The notes beneath the pieces are model-generated. The model did not search any database and had not been told where the DNA came from. It saw nothing but the letters and a program-made list of their open reading frames with translations. The position numbers and the translations under genes were made by a program. Below, one piece after another: positions 10,147-18,530 of a DNA stretch of 64,000 nt. Source of the stretch: Paludibacteraceae bacterium (lineage in GTDB: Bacteria; Bacteroidota; Bacteroidia; Bacteroidales; Paludibacteraceae); contig JAFTSS010000028.1 of NCBI GenBank assembly GCA_017467185.1, forward strand, positions 90,402-154,401. The letters are read 5' to 3'. Within the stretch, counting starts at the first letter, position 1. Every line of letters starts with the position of its first letter.

Positions 10147-11370
10147 ATGAAAAAATTTACTTTTTTCTTTGCAGCATTGTTAATCTCAATGACTGCGTTT
10201 GCAGATTACTATGTAGCTGGTACTTCTGCTCTTTGTGGTAGCACTTGGAGTTGTGATGACGCCAATAACAAAATGACTTTAACTGATGGCGTTTATGTAA
10301 AATTATACGCTAACGTTCCTGCTGGTTCTCATGAATTTAAAGTAACAAATGGCACTTGGGATGTTTCAAAAGGATATGGTAATGTTGATGCCACAACTAG
10401 TACTCCTGGTTATGGAGACAACAATGGTAATATTACTTTTACTTTGCAAAGCGCTACAAATATTACTATTTCATATAATGAAACTACCGATAAAGTTACG
10501 CTTAAAGCTGAAGGGTTAGATAAGTTTGGCGAATTTGTAATTACATCATATAGTATTGTTGGTAATTTCCCTTGTTTTGGTGGTGATTGGAGCCCAGAAA
10601 ATACAGGTAACAATATGGTTGAAGGTAGCAATGGTGTTTGGACAAAAAGTTATGAAAATGTAGCACTTGAAGCTAAAGCATACGAGTATAAAGTTGCAGC
10701 AAATAATACTTGGGGTAAAGGTGAGTATCCTAGTGGAAATCAAAAATACGAGGTTCAAGTAGCAGGAGTATATAATATTGTGTTTACTTATAATCCAGCT
10801 ACACCAGAACTTACTTGTGAAGCAACTTTGGTCGGTGAAGTGGAACAACCAGAACCTACAGTTATACCTAATGGAACACAATTGTATCTTAATCCAAGTG
10901 CAGAATGGAAAGAGTCTGATGCTCGTTTTGTAGCATACTTCTTTGGTGGCGATGGTGAACTTTGGTTAGATATGACAGATTCAAATGGTGATGGAATTTA
11001 TGAGGTTGTATCACAAGGCACTCGTGAAAAAGTTATTTTCTGCCGTATGAATCCAGAAACAACAGAAAATAATTGGGACAACAAATGGAATCAAACATCT
11101 GATTTAACTTATGATGGAGTAAATAATCAATATAATGTTGTTGGTTGGGAGGAAGGAAATTGGTCTATTTATGAAAATTCAGAAAATGTAAAACTTGATG
11201 ATATTATTTCGGGTAATGTTTATGGTTGTAATGGTATGATTGTTGCCGACGAAGAAATTTCTATTTTCACTATCACTGGTCAAAACGTTACAAATCGTAA
11301 TGGTAATCTTGAAACAGGTGTTTATATTGTAAAATCAGCTAATATGATTACTAAAGTAATTCTTAAATAA
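10147..11370 (+). CDS. Secreted protein with starch-binding-like beta-sandwich repeats and a C-terminal T9SS-like tail
   Basis: A 407-residue exported protein. A signal peptide (about residues 1-19, ending in TAFA) precedes two related modules of about 100 residues, each starting with a Tyr/Gly strand and a conserved Trp (YYVAGTSALCGSTW near 21, IVGNFPCFGGDW near 138). These resemble the carbohydrate-binding modules seen next to pullulanases. The third region (about 240-345, LYLNPSAEW ... VIFCRMNP ... NWDNKWNQT) matches a Bacteroidota module usually found beside amylases. The last 45 residues resemble a short T9SS tail (FTITGQNV ... GVYIVKS). No catalytic domain is visible, so polysaccharide binding is an inference from fold-level similarity. 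It stands alone between a promoter and a terminator. Confidence 0.75.
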   Translation: MKKFTFFFAALLISMTAFADYYVAGTSALCGSTWSCDDANNKMTLTDGVYVKLYANVPAGSHEFKVTNGTWDVSKGYGNVDATTSTPGYGDNNGNITFTLQSATNITISYNETTDKVTLKAEGLDKFGEFVITSYSIVGNFPCFGGDWSPENTGNNMVEGSNGVWTKSYENVALEAKAYEYKVAANNTWGKGEYPSGNQKYEVQVAGVYNIVFTYNPATPELTCEATLVGEVEQPEPTVIPNGTQLYLNPSAEWKESDARFVAYFFGGDGELWLDMTDSNGDGIYEVVSQGTREKVIFCRMNPETTENNWDNKWNQTSDLTYDGVNNQYNVVGWEEGNWSIYENSENVKLDDIISGNVYGCNGMIVADEEISIFTITGQNVTNRNGNLETGVYIVKSANMITKVILK

Positions 11371-11387
11371 ATAGAGTGTGATATTAT

Positions 11388-11432
11388 AAAAACACACATT
11401 AAAGGTGTTGCTCCTTTAGTGTGTGTTTTTTT
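11388..11432 (+). terminator. Strong Rho-independent terminator
   Basis: AAAACACACATTAAAGG, loop TGTTGCT, CCTTTAGTGTGTGTTTT, then more T. The stem is 16-17 bp with no serious mismatch and starts about 18 bases after the upstream stop. Confidence 0.92.
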
Positions 11433-11582
11433 GTTGGTTTTATAATGAATTTAGTGGGTTAAATTATTATTTAATGGATAATTAACGATAATTTGTGTTT
11501 GTTTTTAGTTAGGTATTGGGGTATATTGCGGAAGAGATGCGTTCTAAAGGTTAGACAAAAAATCAATTTATTCATCAAAATA

Positions 11583-11613
11583 TTGCATCCGCTCATTTTT
11601 TTTTGTACCTTTG
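11583..11613 (+). promoter_or_regulatory. Bacteroidota-type promoter for yifB
   Basis: TTG at 11583-11585, 20 bases, then TACCTTTG at 11606-11613, followed by C. The rest of the 11433-11582 gap shows no gene; a 71-codon open frame crossing it lacks any recognisable feature. Confidence 0.72.
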
Positions 11614-11621
11614 CAGAGTGT

Positions 11622-11701
11622 TTAACATTTCATAATTCACAACTCTCAATTTTCAACTCTCAATTCTCAATTCTTAATTCTCAATTCTCAATTCATAATT
11701 C
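11622..11701 (+). repeat. Degenerate short tandem repeat tract (AATTCTCAATT / ACTCTCAA type) in the yifB leader
   Basis: About 80 bases built of variants of CATAATTCACAA, CTCAATTTTCAA and CTCAATTCTCAA with a 7-10 base period. It runs right up to the yifB start codon, so it forms nearly the whole 5' untranslated region. Related tracts are at 13244-13311, 18602-18655, 37561-37588, 37854-37947 and 44728-44840. Confidence 0.85.
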
Positions 11702-13243
11702 ATGCTAGTAAAAACATACGCTGCAGCCGTACAAGGTATTAGTGCTATAGAGGTAACCATCGAGGTTAATGTATCGCCAGGTATCCGATTCTTAATGGTC
11801 GGATTGCCTGATAATGCAGTGAAAGAGAGTCATGAGCGTATTTTTTCTGCATTACAATACAACGATATAAAAATTCCACGTAAGCAGGTTATTATAAATA
11901 TGGCACCAGCCGATATTCGAAAAGAAGGTTCTGCTTACGACTTGCCTCTTGCAATAGGAATCTTGGCTGCCTCTGAGACAATAAAAGCCGACATGGTTGG
12001 GTCGTATATGATGATGGGTGAAATGTCGTTAGATGGTGCATTGAAACCAATAAAAGGAGCATTGCCAATGGCTATCTTGGCTCGCGAAAAAGGCTATAAA
12101 GGGCTTATCATTCCTGCCGATAATGCTCATGAAGCTGCTGTTGTAAATAATCTAGATGTCATAGCTGCTGATAATATACTTGATGTGGTGCAATTTCTTA
12201 ATGGTGAGAAAGATATCGAGCCTATGGTAATCGACACTCGTGCTGAATTCTTTGCTAGTGTAGATAATTTTGATGTTGATTTTGATGAAGTAAAAGGGCA
12301 AGAGTCTGTTAAACGAGCTTTAGAGGTTGCGGCTGCTGGTGGTCACAATATACTCATGGTAGGACCTCCAGGTGCAGGTAAGAGTATGATGAGTAAGCGA
12401 TTTGCCACTATTTTGCCACCACTTACATTGCACGAAGCCCTCGAAACCACTAAAATCCATTCTGTCGCAGGCAAACTTGATGCTAATTCTGGACTTATCA
12501 CACGCCGTCCATTCCGCAATCCACATCACACAATTAGTGATACAGCTCTCGTTGGTGGCGGCACATATCCTCAGCCTGGTGAAATATCTTTAGCTCATAA
12601 CGGAGTGTTGTTTCTCGACGAGTTGCCTGAATTTAAACGTGCTGTGCTCGAGGTATTACGTCAGCCACTTGAAGACCGTAAAATCACTGTGTCGCGAACT
12701 AAAATGACAGTCGATTATCCTGCAAGTTTTATGCTTGTGGCATCTATGAATCCTTGCCCTTGTGGCTATTACAACGACCCAAACCATGAGTGTACTTGCG
12801 CTCCTGGTGTCGTACAGCGTTATCTTAGTCGCATTTCGGGCCCACTTCTCGACCGTATTGATATGCATATCGAAATTGTACCAGTGCCATTTTCGCAATT
12901 AGCCGATGCCAAACCATCAGAGAGTAGTGCCACAATCCGTGCTCGTGTTATTGCTGCTCGTAATATTCAGACTGAGCGTTTCTCTCAAGAAGAGGGTGTT
13001 TATTGCAATGCACAAATGGGTTCAAAACTCATTCGTAAATATTGTCAGTTGGATGACAAAGGTCAGGATTTGCTCAATAAAGCAATGACCAAACACAATC
13101 TTTCAGCACGTGCCTACGACCGAATACTCAAAATGTCGCGCACAATAGCCGACCTTGACAATTCTGCCGACATCCAATTCTCTCATGTCGCCGAAGCAAT
13201 TAACTATCGCAACCTCGACAAAGAATCTTGGGCACTTAAATAA
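11702..13243 (+). CDS. yifB: YifB/ComM family Mg-chelatase-like AAA+ ATPase
   Basis: A cytoplasmic AAA+ protein of 513 residues, full length for the family. In naturally competent bacteria the ComM member is a hexameric helicase that extends branch migration during integration of transforming DNA. An N-terminal Lon-like domain (residues 1-170, with NMAPADIRKEGSAYDLPLA) precedes the ATPase domain: Walker A GPPGAGKS near residue 221, Walker B LFLDELPEF near 302, and a Cys cluster NPCPCGYYNDP near 350. The C-terminal Mg-chelatase helical domain follows (ARAYDRILKMSRTIADL). The ATG sits at the end of a repeat tract with no clear Shine-Dalgarno sequence, as is common in Bacteroidota. Family identity is firm; a role in recombination here is by family. 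Confidence 0.95.
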   Translation: MLVKTYAAAVQGISAIEVTIEVNVSPGIRFLMVGLPDNAVKESHERIFSALQYNDIKIPRKQVIINMAPADIRKEGSAYDLPLAIGILAASETIKADMVGSYMMMGEMSLDGALKPIKGALPMAILAREKGYKGLIIPADNAHEAAVVNNLDVIAADNILDVVQFLNGEKDIEPMVIDTRAEFFASVDNFDVDFDEVKGQESVKRALEVAAAGGHNILMVGPPGAGKSMMSKRFATILPPLTLHEALETTKIHSVAGKLDANSGLITRRPFRNPHHTISDTALVGGGTYPQPGEISLAHNGVLFLDELPEFKRAVLEVLRQPLEDRKITVSRTKMTVDYPASFMLVASMNPCPCGYYNDPNHECTCAPGVVQRYLSRISGPLLDRIDMHIEIVPVPFSQLADAKPSESSATIRARVIAARNIQTERFSQEEGVYCNAQMGSKLIRKYCQLDDKGQDLLNKAMTKHNLSARAYDRILKMSRTIADLDNSADIQFSHVAEAINYRNLDKESWALK

Positions 13244-13311
13244 TGCACAATGCATAATTCACAATGCACAATTCATATTTTTGATTTTTAATTTTCAATT
13301 CTCAATTTGTT
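13241..13311 (+). repeat. 10-mer repeat tract (AATGCACAAT / CATAATTCAC type) between yifB and the next gene
   Basis: Directly overlapping the yifB stop codon is TAATGCACAATGCATAATTC and a second near-copy, followed by the AATTTTCAATTCTCAATTT type. The same 10-mers occur in coding DNA at 37854-37890 and, inverted, at 39609-39638. Confidence 0.85.
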
Positions 13312-13839
13312 ATGGAAGATTTTATAGAAATAATATTTTATGTTGTCATTCTCGCACTTTCGGGGATTGGGTCGTTGTTGAAGAATAAGAAGAAACAGCA
13401 ACAGACTCAAGCTCCTACAACGATATTTACAGAAAATCAATATGCTCCTGACGTTTTTGATGAGGTAAAGGAGCAAACTGAAGTTCATTCAACTCAAGAG
13501 CCTAATGTTGAGGAGAATGAATTGATTCGGATGTTGCGTGAAGCAGCGGCTGCGGCTGAAGCTCAGCAGCGTGAAAAGGAGGCGTTGGAACAACAGCAAA
13601 AAGCACTTCAAGAAGAGCAGGTACGTCGGAAAATTGAAGAAGAAAATGTGCGAAAAGCTGAAACAATTCGTGCACAAAGAGCTGCAGAGCGAGCAAAACA
13701 ACAAGCCGAACCCCAAAAAATAGAATCTGAGGTTGTAGAAGGTGAAAATTCATCTGTTTTTGGTTTGAATTTATCTGATGTTGACGAAGCAAGAAGAGCA
13801 TTTGTGGCGAGTGAAATATTTAATAAAAAGTATTGTTGA
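13312..13839 (+). CDS. Membrane-anchored coiled-coil protein of unknown function
   Basis: A 175-residue protein. One hydrophobic segment (about residues 5-22, IEIIFYVVILALSGIGSLL) is followed directly by a basic stretch KNKKK, suggesting an N-terminal membrane anchor with the rest in the cytoplasm. Residues about 65-135 are rich in Glu, Gln, Ala and Lys and look like a charged coiled coil. The last 22 residues (LSDVDEARRAFVASEIF, then NKKY) resemble the conserved C-terminal tail of a Bacteroidota-only family with the pattern AxxxSEIxNxxY. I cannot assign a function. It lies just downstream of yifB across a repeat tract and may be cotranscribed with it. Confidence 0.7.
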   Translation: MEDFIEIIFYVVILALSGIGSLLKNKKKQQQTQAPTTIFTENQYAPDVFDEVKEQTEVHSTQEPNVEENELIRMLREAAAAAEAQQREKEALEQQQKALQEEQVRRKIEEENVRKAETIRAQRAAERAKQQAEPQKIESEVVEGENSSVFGLNLSDVDEARRAFVASEIFNKKYC

Positions 13840-13900
13840 GGTGTATTTGTGTTATCGTGACGATGTATTGAGTTAAAATTATAGGATTGTACCTCGAAAA

Positions 13901-13932
13901 TTTGCTCAGGTCGTAAATAGTTGCTACCTTTG
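13901..13932 (+). promoter_or_regulatory. Bacteroidota-type promoter (TTTG-N20-TACCTTTG) for greA
   Basis: TTTG at 13901-13904, 20 bases, TACCTTTG at 13925-13932. Consensus boxes and spacing. The expected transcript starts about 135 bases before the greA start codon. Confidence 0.82.
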
Positions 13933-13962
13933 CATTACCTAAACGAGGGGTATAAGAAATAT

Positions 13963-14006
13963 GGGAGATCCAACCTATAAATGGTTGGGTTTCTCCTTTG
14001 TTATTG
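13963..14006 (+). promoter_or_regulatory. Hairpin followed by a T-rich stretch in the greA leader (possible attenuator)
   Basis: GGAGA-T-CCAACC, loop TATAAAT, GGTTGG-GTT-TCTCC, then CTTTGTTATTGTT. Eleven base pairs with a small internal loop lie about 30 bases after the predicted transcription start and 75 before the greA start. This could be a transcription attenuator or the end of a short leader RNA. The T run is interrupted, so terminator strength is uncertain. Confidence 0.5.
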
Positions 14007-14072
14007 TTCCTTAAGAATTAAGAATTGAAATTAATAACTAATAACTAGTAACTACTAACTAAATTAAAGATT

Positions 14073-14543
14073 ATGGCTGTAACTTACATGACCGAAGAAG
14101 GTTACAAGAAATTGATTGATCAAATTAAACAATTAGAGTCTGTTGAACGTCCACGTATTTCGGCACAAATTGCAGAAGCTCGTGATAAAGGCGATTTAAG
14201 TGAAAATGCTGAATACGATGCTGCTAAAGAGGCTCAAGGTTTGCTTGAAATGAAAATTGCACAACTCAAAGATACTCTCGCTAATGCTCGTATTCTTGAC
14301 GAGTCTATGGTGTCTGCTGATTCTATTCAAATACTTTCAAAAGTAAGAGTAAAAGACCAAAAATCAGGTCGTGAAATGCAATATACTTTAGTGTCTGAAA
14401 ACGAGGCAAATATTCGTGAAGGTAAACTTGCTGTTACTACTCCTATTGCTAAAGCTTTGATGGGTAAAAAAGTAGGCGATGTGGTAGAAGCAAAAGTTCC
14501 TGCTGGTACTCTTATGCTTGAAATCCTTGAAATCTCAATTTAA
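14073..14543 (+). CDS. greA: Transcription elongation factor GreA
   Basis: A 156-residue cytoplasmic factor that enters the secondary channel of RNA polymerase and stimulates cleavage of backtracked RNA, releasing stalled complexes. The N-terminal coiled coil (residues 1-75) carries the acidic tip motif ARDKGDLSENAEYDAAKE, whose Asp and Glu position the cleavage metal. The C-terminal FKBP-like domain (80-156) has the usual TPIAKALMGKKVGD signature. Length is typical. It has its own promoter and a leader hairpin, and the HIT gene lies downstream beyond a probable terminator. Confidence 0.97.
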   Translation: MAVTYMTEEGYKKLIDQIKQLESVERPRISAQIAEARDKGDLSENAEYDAAKEAQGLLEMKIAQLKDTLANARILDESMVSADSIQILSKVRVKDQKSGREMQYTLVSENEANIREGKLAVTTPIAKALMGKKVGDVVEAKVPAGTLMLEILEISI

Positions 14544-14560
14544 TAGAATTATTTCAACAT

Positions 14561-14610
14561 AAGTACAAATTTGATATTTTGGGGTTACAAAATTTTAATT
14601 TGTGCTTTTG
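14561..14610 (+). terminator. Probable terminator between greA and the HIT gene
   Basis: AAGTACAAATT and AATTTGTGCTT form an 11-bp stem with one G-U pair around an AT-rich inner region, followed by TTTTG. The loop is long and the tail short, so readthrough into the HIT gene is likely; no separate promoter for that gene is visible. Confidence 0.5.
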
Positions 14611-14627
14611 TTAAAACATAAAAAATT

Positions 14628-15032
14628 ATGGCAACAATTTTCACAAAAATTATAAACGGAGAAATCCCTTGCTATAAAGTAGCAGAGGATGAGCGTTATT
14701 TCGCATTTCTTGATATTGATCCAATGACAAAGGGTCATACTCTTGTTATTCCTAAGTTTGAGGCTGACAAAGAGGGTGATTATATCTTTGATATGGATGA
14801 TGAAATGTATGCAGGTTTGATGTTGTTTGCTAAGCGTGTGGCTAAAGCAATTGAGGTTGCTGTGCCTTGCAAACGCATCGGTGTAGCTGTTATGGGTATG
14901 GAGGTGCCTCACGTGCATGTGCACTTAATTCCTATAAATGCCGAAAAAGATATGGTTATTTCTAATCCAAAACTTAAACTTGAGGCCTCAGAAATGGCTA
15001 CAATAGCAGCTGCTATTGCATCTGAAATGTAA
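14628..15032 (+). CDS. HIT family nucleotide hydrolase (Hint/HinT-like)
   Basis: A 134-residue cytoplasmic protein of the histidine triad family, which hydrolyses nucleoside phosphoramidates and related AMP conjugates. The catalytic triad is near residue 97 as VPHVHVHLIPI (His-x-His-x-His). The N-terminal half has the family's strand CYKVAEDERYFAFLDIDPMTKGHTLVIPK. Length is normal. The physiological substrate in Bacteroidales is not known to me. It follows greA at 84 bases across a weak terminator. Confidence 0.93.
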   Translation: MATIFTKIINGEIPCYKVAEDERYFAFLDIDPMTKGHTLVIPKFEADKEGDYIFDMDDEMYAGLMLFAKRVAKAIEVAVPCKRIGVAVMGMEVPHVHVHLIPINAEKDMVISNPKLKLEASEMATIAAAIASEM

Positions 15033-15088
15033 ATAATGCTTTGAAATTCAGCATTTTGATGTGTTTGTATAAAAAACATGTCAAAATA

Positions 15089-15120
15089 TTTGGCAGTTTC
15101 GCCAAAAATGCGTAACTTTG
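15089..15120 (+). promoter_or_regulatory. Bacteroidota-type promoter (TTTG-N20-TAACTTTG) for tRNA-Met
   Basis: TTTG at 15089-15092, 20 bases, TAACTTTG at 15113-15120. It lies 65 bases upstream of the mature tRNA, so a short 5' leader would be removed by RNase P. Confidence 0.8.
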
Positions 15121-15185
15121 CACTCGCTTTTGGAGGAGATACTGAGACCTTGTGTTTCGTGTCTAATATCTAAAGGTTTAAAGTT

Positions 15186-15259
15186 GGCGGGATAGCTCAG
15201 TTGGTTAGAGCGTCGGATTCATAACCCGGAGGTCTCGAGTTCAATTCTCGATCCCGCTA
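15186..15259 (+). tRNA. tRNA-Met (anticodon CAU)
   Basis: A 74-base cloverleaf. The acceptor GGCGGGA pairs with TCCCGCT (first pair G-U). The D-stem is GCTC/GAGC, the anticodon loop TTCATAA, the variable loop AGGTC, and the T-stem TCGAG/CTCGA with loop TTCAATT. Discriminator A is at 15259. CCA is not encoded (CAAA follows). The GCTC/GAGC D-stem and paired first position argue for the elongator rather than the initiator; a tRNA-Ile with modified CAU is not excluded. The pair closing the anticodon loop is an A-C mismatch. Confidence 0.93.
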
Positions 15260-15261
15260 CA

Positions 15262-15300
15262 AAAAGACTGATTAACATATTTGTTAGTCAGTCTTTTTTT
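15262..15300 (+). terminator. Rho-independent terminator of tRNA-Met
   Basis: GACTGATTAACA, loop TAT, TTGTTAGTCAGTC, then seven T. The stem has about 12 bp with one G-U pair and begins right after the tRNA 3' end. Confidence 0.9.
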
Positions 15301-15309
15301 GTATCTTTG
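15280..15309 (+). promoter_or_regulatory. Promoter of the MFS gene, overlapping the tRNA terminator
   Basis: TATCTTTG at 15302-15309 follows the terminator's T run. The only TTTG nearby (15280-15283) is in the terminator stem-loop, 18 bases away, slightly short of the usual 19-21. Confidence 0.6.
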
Positions 15310-15364
15310 CATAGAAATAAATTATCTTGAATTTAGAACTGAAATATTATGAGTTGATAATATT

Positions 15365-16588
15365 ATGAAATGGTTTAAACTATTTTTGCTCAATTTTGTT
15401 GGGGTGTTGAATGATAATTTCATGAAACACTGTATAATATTCGTGTCGGTGGGGTGGGTGATGCCGGAGTGGATGACTCAGAGTCAACTGATATCAGCAG
15501 TGAGTGCGGCATTAGTTTTGCCGTATTTATTGCTTTCGCCATATTCGGGGAAAATTGCAGAACGATTTCAGAAACTGAATATTGTGCGTATGATGAAGTT
15601 GTTGGAGTTGCCAATAGTGGTGTTGGCTGGTGTGGGATTTTGGATTGAATCGGTATGGATTGTACTATTAGCTGTATTATTGATGGGGACACAAAGTTGC
15701 CTTTATTCGCCTGCAAAATATGGACTTATACGTGATGTTGAAGGAGAAAAAGGTGTTGCTTTTGGTAGTGGAATGTTTGAGATGATGGCTTTTTTAGGAA
15801 TATTGATTGGTACGGTGTTGGCTGCATATTTGTCTGATCACTACGCGTGGTGGATTGTTACTGTAATAATGATTGTGTTGGCAATAATAGGTTTTATCCT
15901 ATCCAAAGTTCTCGACATAGTAGAGACGCAATACTTTGCGTCTTCTCAAGAACAAAACTCAGAAGCTCAAAACCAAGCATCGTTACATGTATTGAATCCA
16001 ATTCGATTTCTTATTGATTCTTATAAATTTGCATCGCAATATAAGGGCTTGAATAGGGCGATTTATGGGGCTTCGTTATTGTGGTTATTAGGCGGATTAT
16101 TGCAAATGAATGTGGTATTACATTGTACGCGCACACTTGGAATGAGTAATACTGCTTCAAGCATAATATTATCAATGGCAGCTGTGGGTATTGCTATTGG
16201 GTGTAGTGTGGCAGGTAAACTTATTGAAAATAGGAATAAACAAAACTTCATAATTGGAGGGCTAATAGGAGTGGCTCTTGCCTTAATAATTGTATTGATA
16301 TTTAAGCCTGAAAGATGGGCATTGGGAGTATTGATATTTTTAACGGCTTTCAGTGGCGGAATGTTTCAAGTGCCATGTTTGGCAATAGTTCAAAGTGCTA
16401 ATATTGGGCGTAAATTGGGCTCTGTGTTGGCATATCTTAATCTTTTGACATTCATTTTTGTGCTTATTGGTACGGTAATATTTTCGATAATCACAGTGTT
16501 AACGGATCAAAATAGTTATGCTGTATTTATTGTGATGCTGATAATCACAATTTTAAGTGCTGGAATGTTTGCATTTGAGAAGAGGTAG
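15365..16588 (+). CDS. MFS transporter, LplT-like
   Basis: A 407-residue inner-membrane protein with about 11-12 hydrophobic segments, of major facilitator type. The N-terminus (LNFVGVLNDNFMKH) and the first-half motif LLLSPYSGKIAERFQ resemble the LplT lysophospholipid flippase branch, whose members move lysophospholipid inward for re-acylation. Substrate assignment is inference from that resemblance; no acyltransferase gene lies next to it here. The central loop (residues about 187-205, VETQYFASSQEQNSEAQNQAS) is encoded by a small inserted palindrome and is unusually polar. The ATG chosen leaves a 55-base leader after a promoter-like box. Confidence 0.85.
   Translation: MKWFKLFLLNFVGVLNDNFMKHCIIFVSVGWVMPEWMTQSQLISAVSAALVLPYLLLSPYSGKIAERFQKLNIVRMMKLLELPIVVLAGVGFWIESVWIVLLAVLLMGTQSCLYSPAKYGLIRDVEGEKGVAFGSGMFEMMAFLGILIGTVLAAYLSDHYAWWIVTVIMIVLAIIGFILSKVLDIVETQYFASSQEQNSEAQNQASLHVLNPIRFLIDSYKFASQYKGLNRAIYGASLLWLLGGLLQMNVVLHCTRTLGMSNTASSIILSMAAVGIAIGCSVAGKLIENRNKQNFIIGGLIGVALALIIVLIFKPERWALGVLIFLTAFSGGMFQVPCLAIVQSANIGRKLGSVLAYLNLLTFIFVLIGTVIFSIITVLTDQNSYAVFIVMLIITILSAGMFAFEKR
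15922..15945 (+). repeat. Short palindromic repeat inside the MFS coding sequence
   Basis: AGACGCAA, spacer TACT, TTGCGTCT: a perfect 8-bp inverted repeat with GA-rich flanks. It resembles the GAGACGCAA-type palindromes scattered in Bacteroidota genomes. It falls in the hydrophilic loop between the two halves of the transporter and keeps the frame open. Confidence 0.7.
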
Positions 16589-16630
16589 AAAATTTCAATT
16601 TTTCAACTTTCAACATTCAACTTTTTTTTG

Positions 16631-16638
16631 TATCTTTG
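16631..16638 (+). promoter_or_regulatory. Bacteroidota-type -7 element (TATCTTTG) for the Omp28-like gene
   Basis: TATCTTTG followed by CA, 33 bases before the start codon. No TTTG box is at the expected distance; that stretch is occupied by a TTTCAACTTTCAAC repeat tract (about 16593-16621). Confidence 0.55.
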
Positions 16639-16670
16639 CAATCTAATATGTATTAAAATAAAGTTTTATT

Positions 16671-18530
16671 ATGAAATTATTTAAAGTAATATTTACATTA
16701 TCAGCCCTTTTAGCTGTAGTTGGAGTTCAGGCGCGTCAAATGTATGTTGGCAACTTGAATTTTGAAGATAAATTTCGTCAAACAGGAACAGTTAAAAATG
16801 ATACTATCGGTGCTGCTGTCTTTATTTCGGCAGAGGAGTTGGAAAATAAAATAGGTGCAGAATTAAAATCTGTATCTTTTTATCATATAGCATCAAAAGC
16901 ACCTAAATATTTAAAAGTCTTTGTTACAAATGATTTAAATTCAACTAGTTTGTTTGAAAAAGAGTTGGATGTAACAATGGTTCAAGAGGGTTGGAATGAA
17001 GTTTTGCTTGATGAATCATTATTGATCACGGGTGAATCTTTATATTTGGGCTATTATTTGTTGAGTGATGCAACGATTTCTCAAGCAGTGGCTAATAGTT
17101 CTCCTGTGCAATCTTATCTACGTAAAGGTTCTACTGCAGATTGGACTTCTACGAAAGGAGTTGCTGTTTATGGTACGTTAGTTGGGGATAAACTTCCTGG
17201 TTTAGATGTTGTTTTGACATCCGATGTTGAATACATAGATGCTGAAAAAGACAAAATATTTTCGATTCCGTTTATGATTGAGAATGTTGCTGCTGACACA
17301 ATTGAATCAATTGAAATATCTTGTAATTTTGGAGATAGTGTAGAAGTGAAAACTATTCATACGTTTTTGCCTTATCTCGAATCAATGGAATTTGCTTATG
17401 AAAATATAATTTTGAGTGATTTGGGAGAAAAAGAGTTGGTTTTCACTATAACTAAACTTAATGGAAAATCAGATTTGACTCCAGAAAATAATTCTCATTC
17501 AGTGCGAGTGAATGTAGTTGAGCGAATAGTTCAACGAAAAGTGTTGTTAGAAGTTTTTTCTACAGAAAATTGTACTAATTGTCCTAAAGGCCATGAAATA
17601 ATAGAAGCATCAATAGATGGTCGTCATGACCAAATTATTGAAGTTGGTCATCATGTCGGTTTCTACACCGACCAATGGACTGTGCCTGATGATACAATTT
17701 ACATGAACTTTTATTATGCTGCAATTGTAACAACTTTTGCTCCTGCTGGCGTTATCGACCGTACTTTGTTCACGAAAGAAGAGGGACATCATAATCCATA
17801 TCAAGGTGGCGATAGTTGTGTTGTATTCTCTGTTGAAAGTGCAGATATGTGGAATATGTTGAATGTAGAACTTGCAAAACCTGCATACGCTTGGATTGAT
17901 TTGGCTGTTGAGTTTAATGACGAAGATTCTATCTTGACAATAAATACTTCAGGTAAATCTGTTACTACTCTTGAAGGTGAACCTCGATTGACGATTTATG
18001 TAACAGAGGATAATCTTAAAAGCGAACGACAAGCAGGTTGGAATAGTGAACAAAAAGGCTCTTATTATCAAAACAATGTAAATCGTTATATCGCAACAAA
18101 TGTTTGGGGTGACCAAATTACTTTGAATGATGGGTTTGAAAAAGAGTATAAAGTTAAAGTAGATTCAAAGTGGAATGTAGATAATTTGAATGTTGTTGCG
18201 TTTGTTCATAATTATTCTACAAAACCTAATGTGAAAGAACGATACACAGATTTTAATGTGTATAATGCTGAAAAAGTGCAAGTGCGTCCTCATACAGTGG
18301 ATCTTGACGATGTAGTAAACGAATCTATAACTATAATATCACACCAAGACGATGTGCTTGAAATAGTTGGTGAATATGAATCTGGTATGATATATAATGT
18401 TAATGGACAAGCCGTAGCAACCCTTCGTGGTAGTCCGACTACATCAATAGCAAATATGCCAAATGGAGTTTATGTCGTTTCGCTTACATTGGCAGATGGT
18501 TCTTGTTTTAATGCTAAATTTATAAAATAG
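16671..18530 (+). CDS. Omp28-related secreted protein with a C-terminal T9SS-like domain
   Basis: A 619-residue exported protein. The signal peptide covers about residues 1-21 (ending GVQARQ). The N-terminal half (25-275) is beta-rich, with strands like those of surface adhesion modules. From about residue 290 it matches the Omp28 family named after a Porphyromonas gingivalis outer-membrane protein: [19 protein letters not shown] contains a CxxC pair near 301, a thioredoxin-like position, and [11 protein letters not shown] follows. The last 65 residues look like a T9SS type A tail ([12 protein letters not shown] ... [12 protein letters not shown]). The function of Omp28 proteins is not well established; surface location is by family. 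The stop codon overlaps the start of a 9-base tandem array. Confidence 0.85.
   Translation: MKLFKVIFTLSALLAVVGVQARQMYVGNLNFEDKFRQTGTVKNDTIGAAVFISAEELENKIGAELKSVSFYHIASKAPKYLKVFVTNDLNSTSLFEKELDVTMVQEGWNEVLLDESLLITGESLYLGYYLLSDATISQAVANSSPVQSYLRKGSTADWTSTKGVAVYGTLVGDKLPGLDVVLTSDVEYIDAEKDKIFSIPFMIENVAADTIESIEISCNFGDSVEVKTIHTFLPYLESMEFAYENIILSDLGEKELVFTITKLNGKSDLTPENNSHSVRVNVVERIVQRKVLLEVFSTENCTNCPKGHEIIEASIDGRHDQIIEVGHHVGFYTDQWTVPDDTIYMNFYYAAIVTTFAPAGVIDRTLFTKEEGHHNPYQGGDSCVVFSVESADMWNMLNVELAKPAYAWIDLAVEFNDEDSILTINTSGKSVTTLEGEPRLTIYVTEDNLKSERQAGWNSEQKGSYYQNNVNRYIATNVWGDQITLNDGFEKEYKVKVDSKWNVDNLNVVAFVHNYSTKPNVKERYTDFNVYNAEKVQVRPHTVDLDDVVNESITIISHQDDVLEIVGEYESGMIYNVNGQAVATLRGSPTTSIANMPNGVYVVSLTLADGSCFNAKFIK

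Noticed and set aside
11622..11701. Possible CRISPR array
   Set aside because: The repeats are 7-14 bases and contiguous, without spacers of constant length, and there are no cas genes.
11493..11708. 71-codon open frame upstream of yifB
   Set aside because: It crosses the yifB promoter and repeat tract, its C-terminal half is translated repeat (TFHNSQLSIFNSQ), and it overlaps the yifB start.
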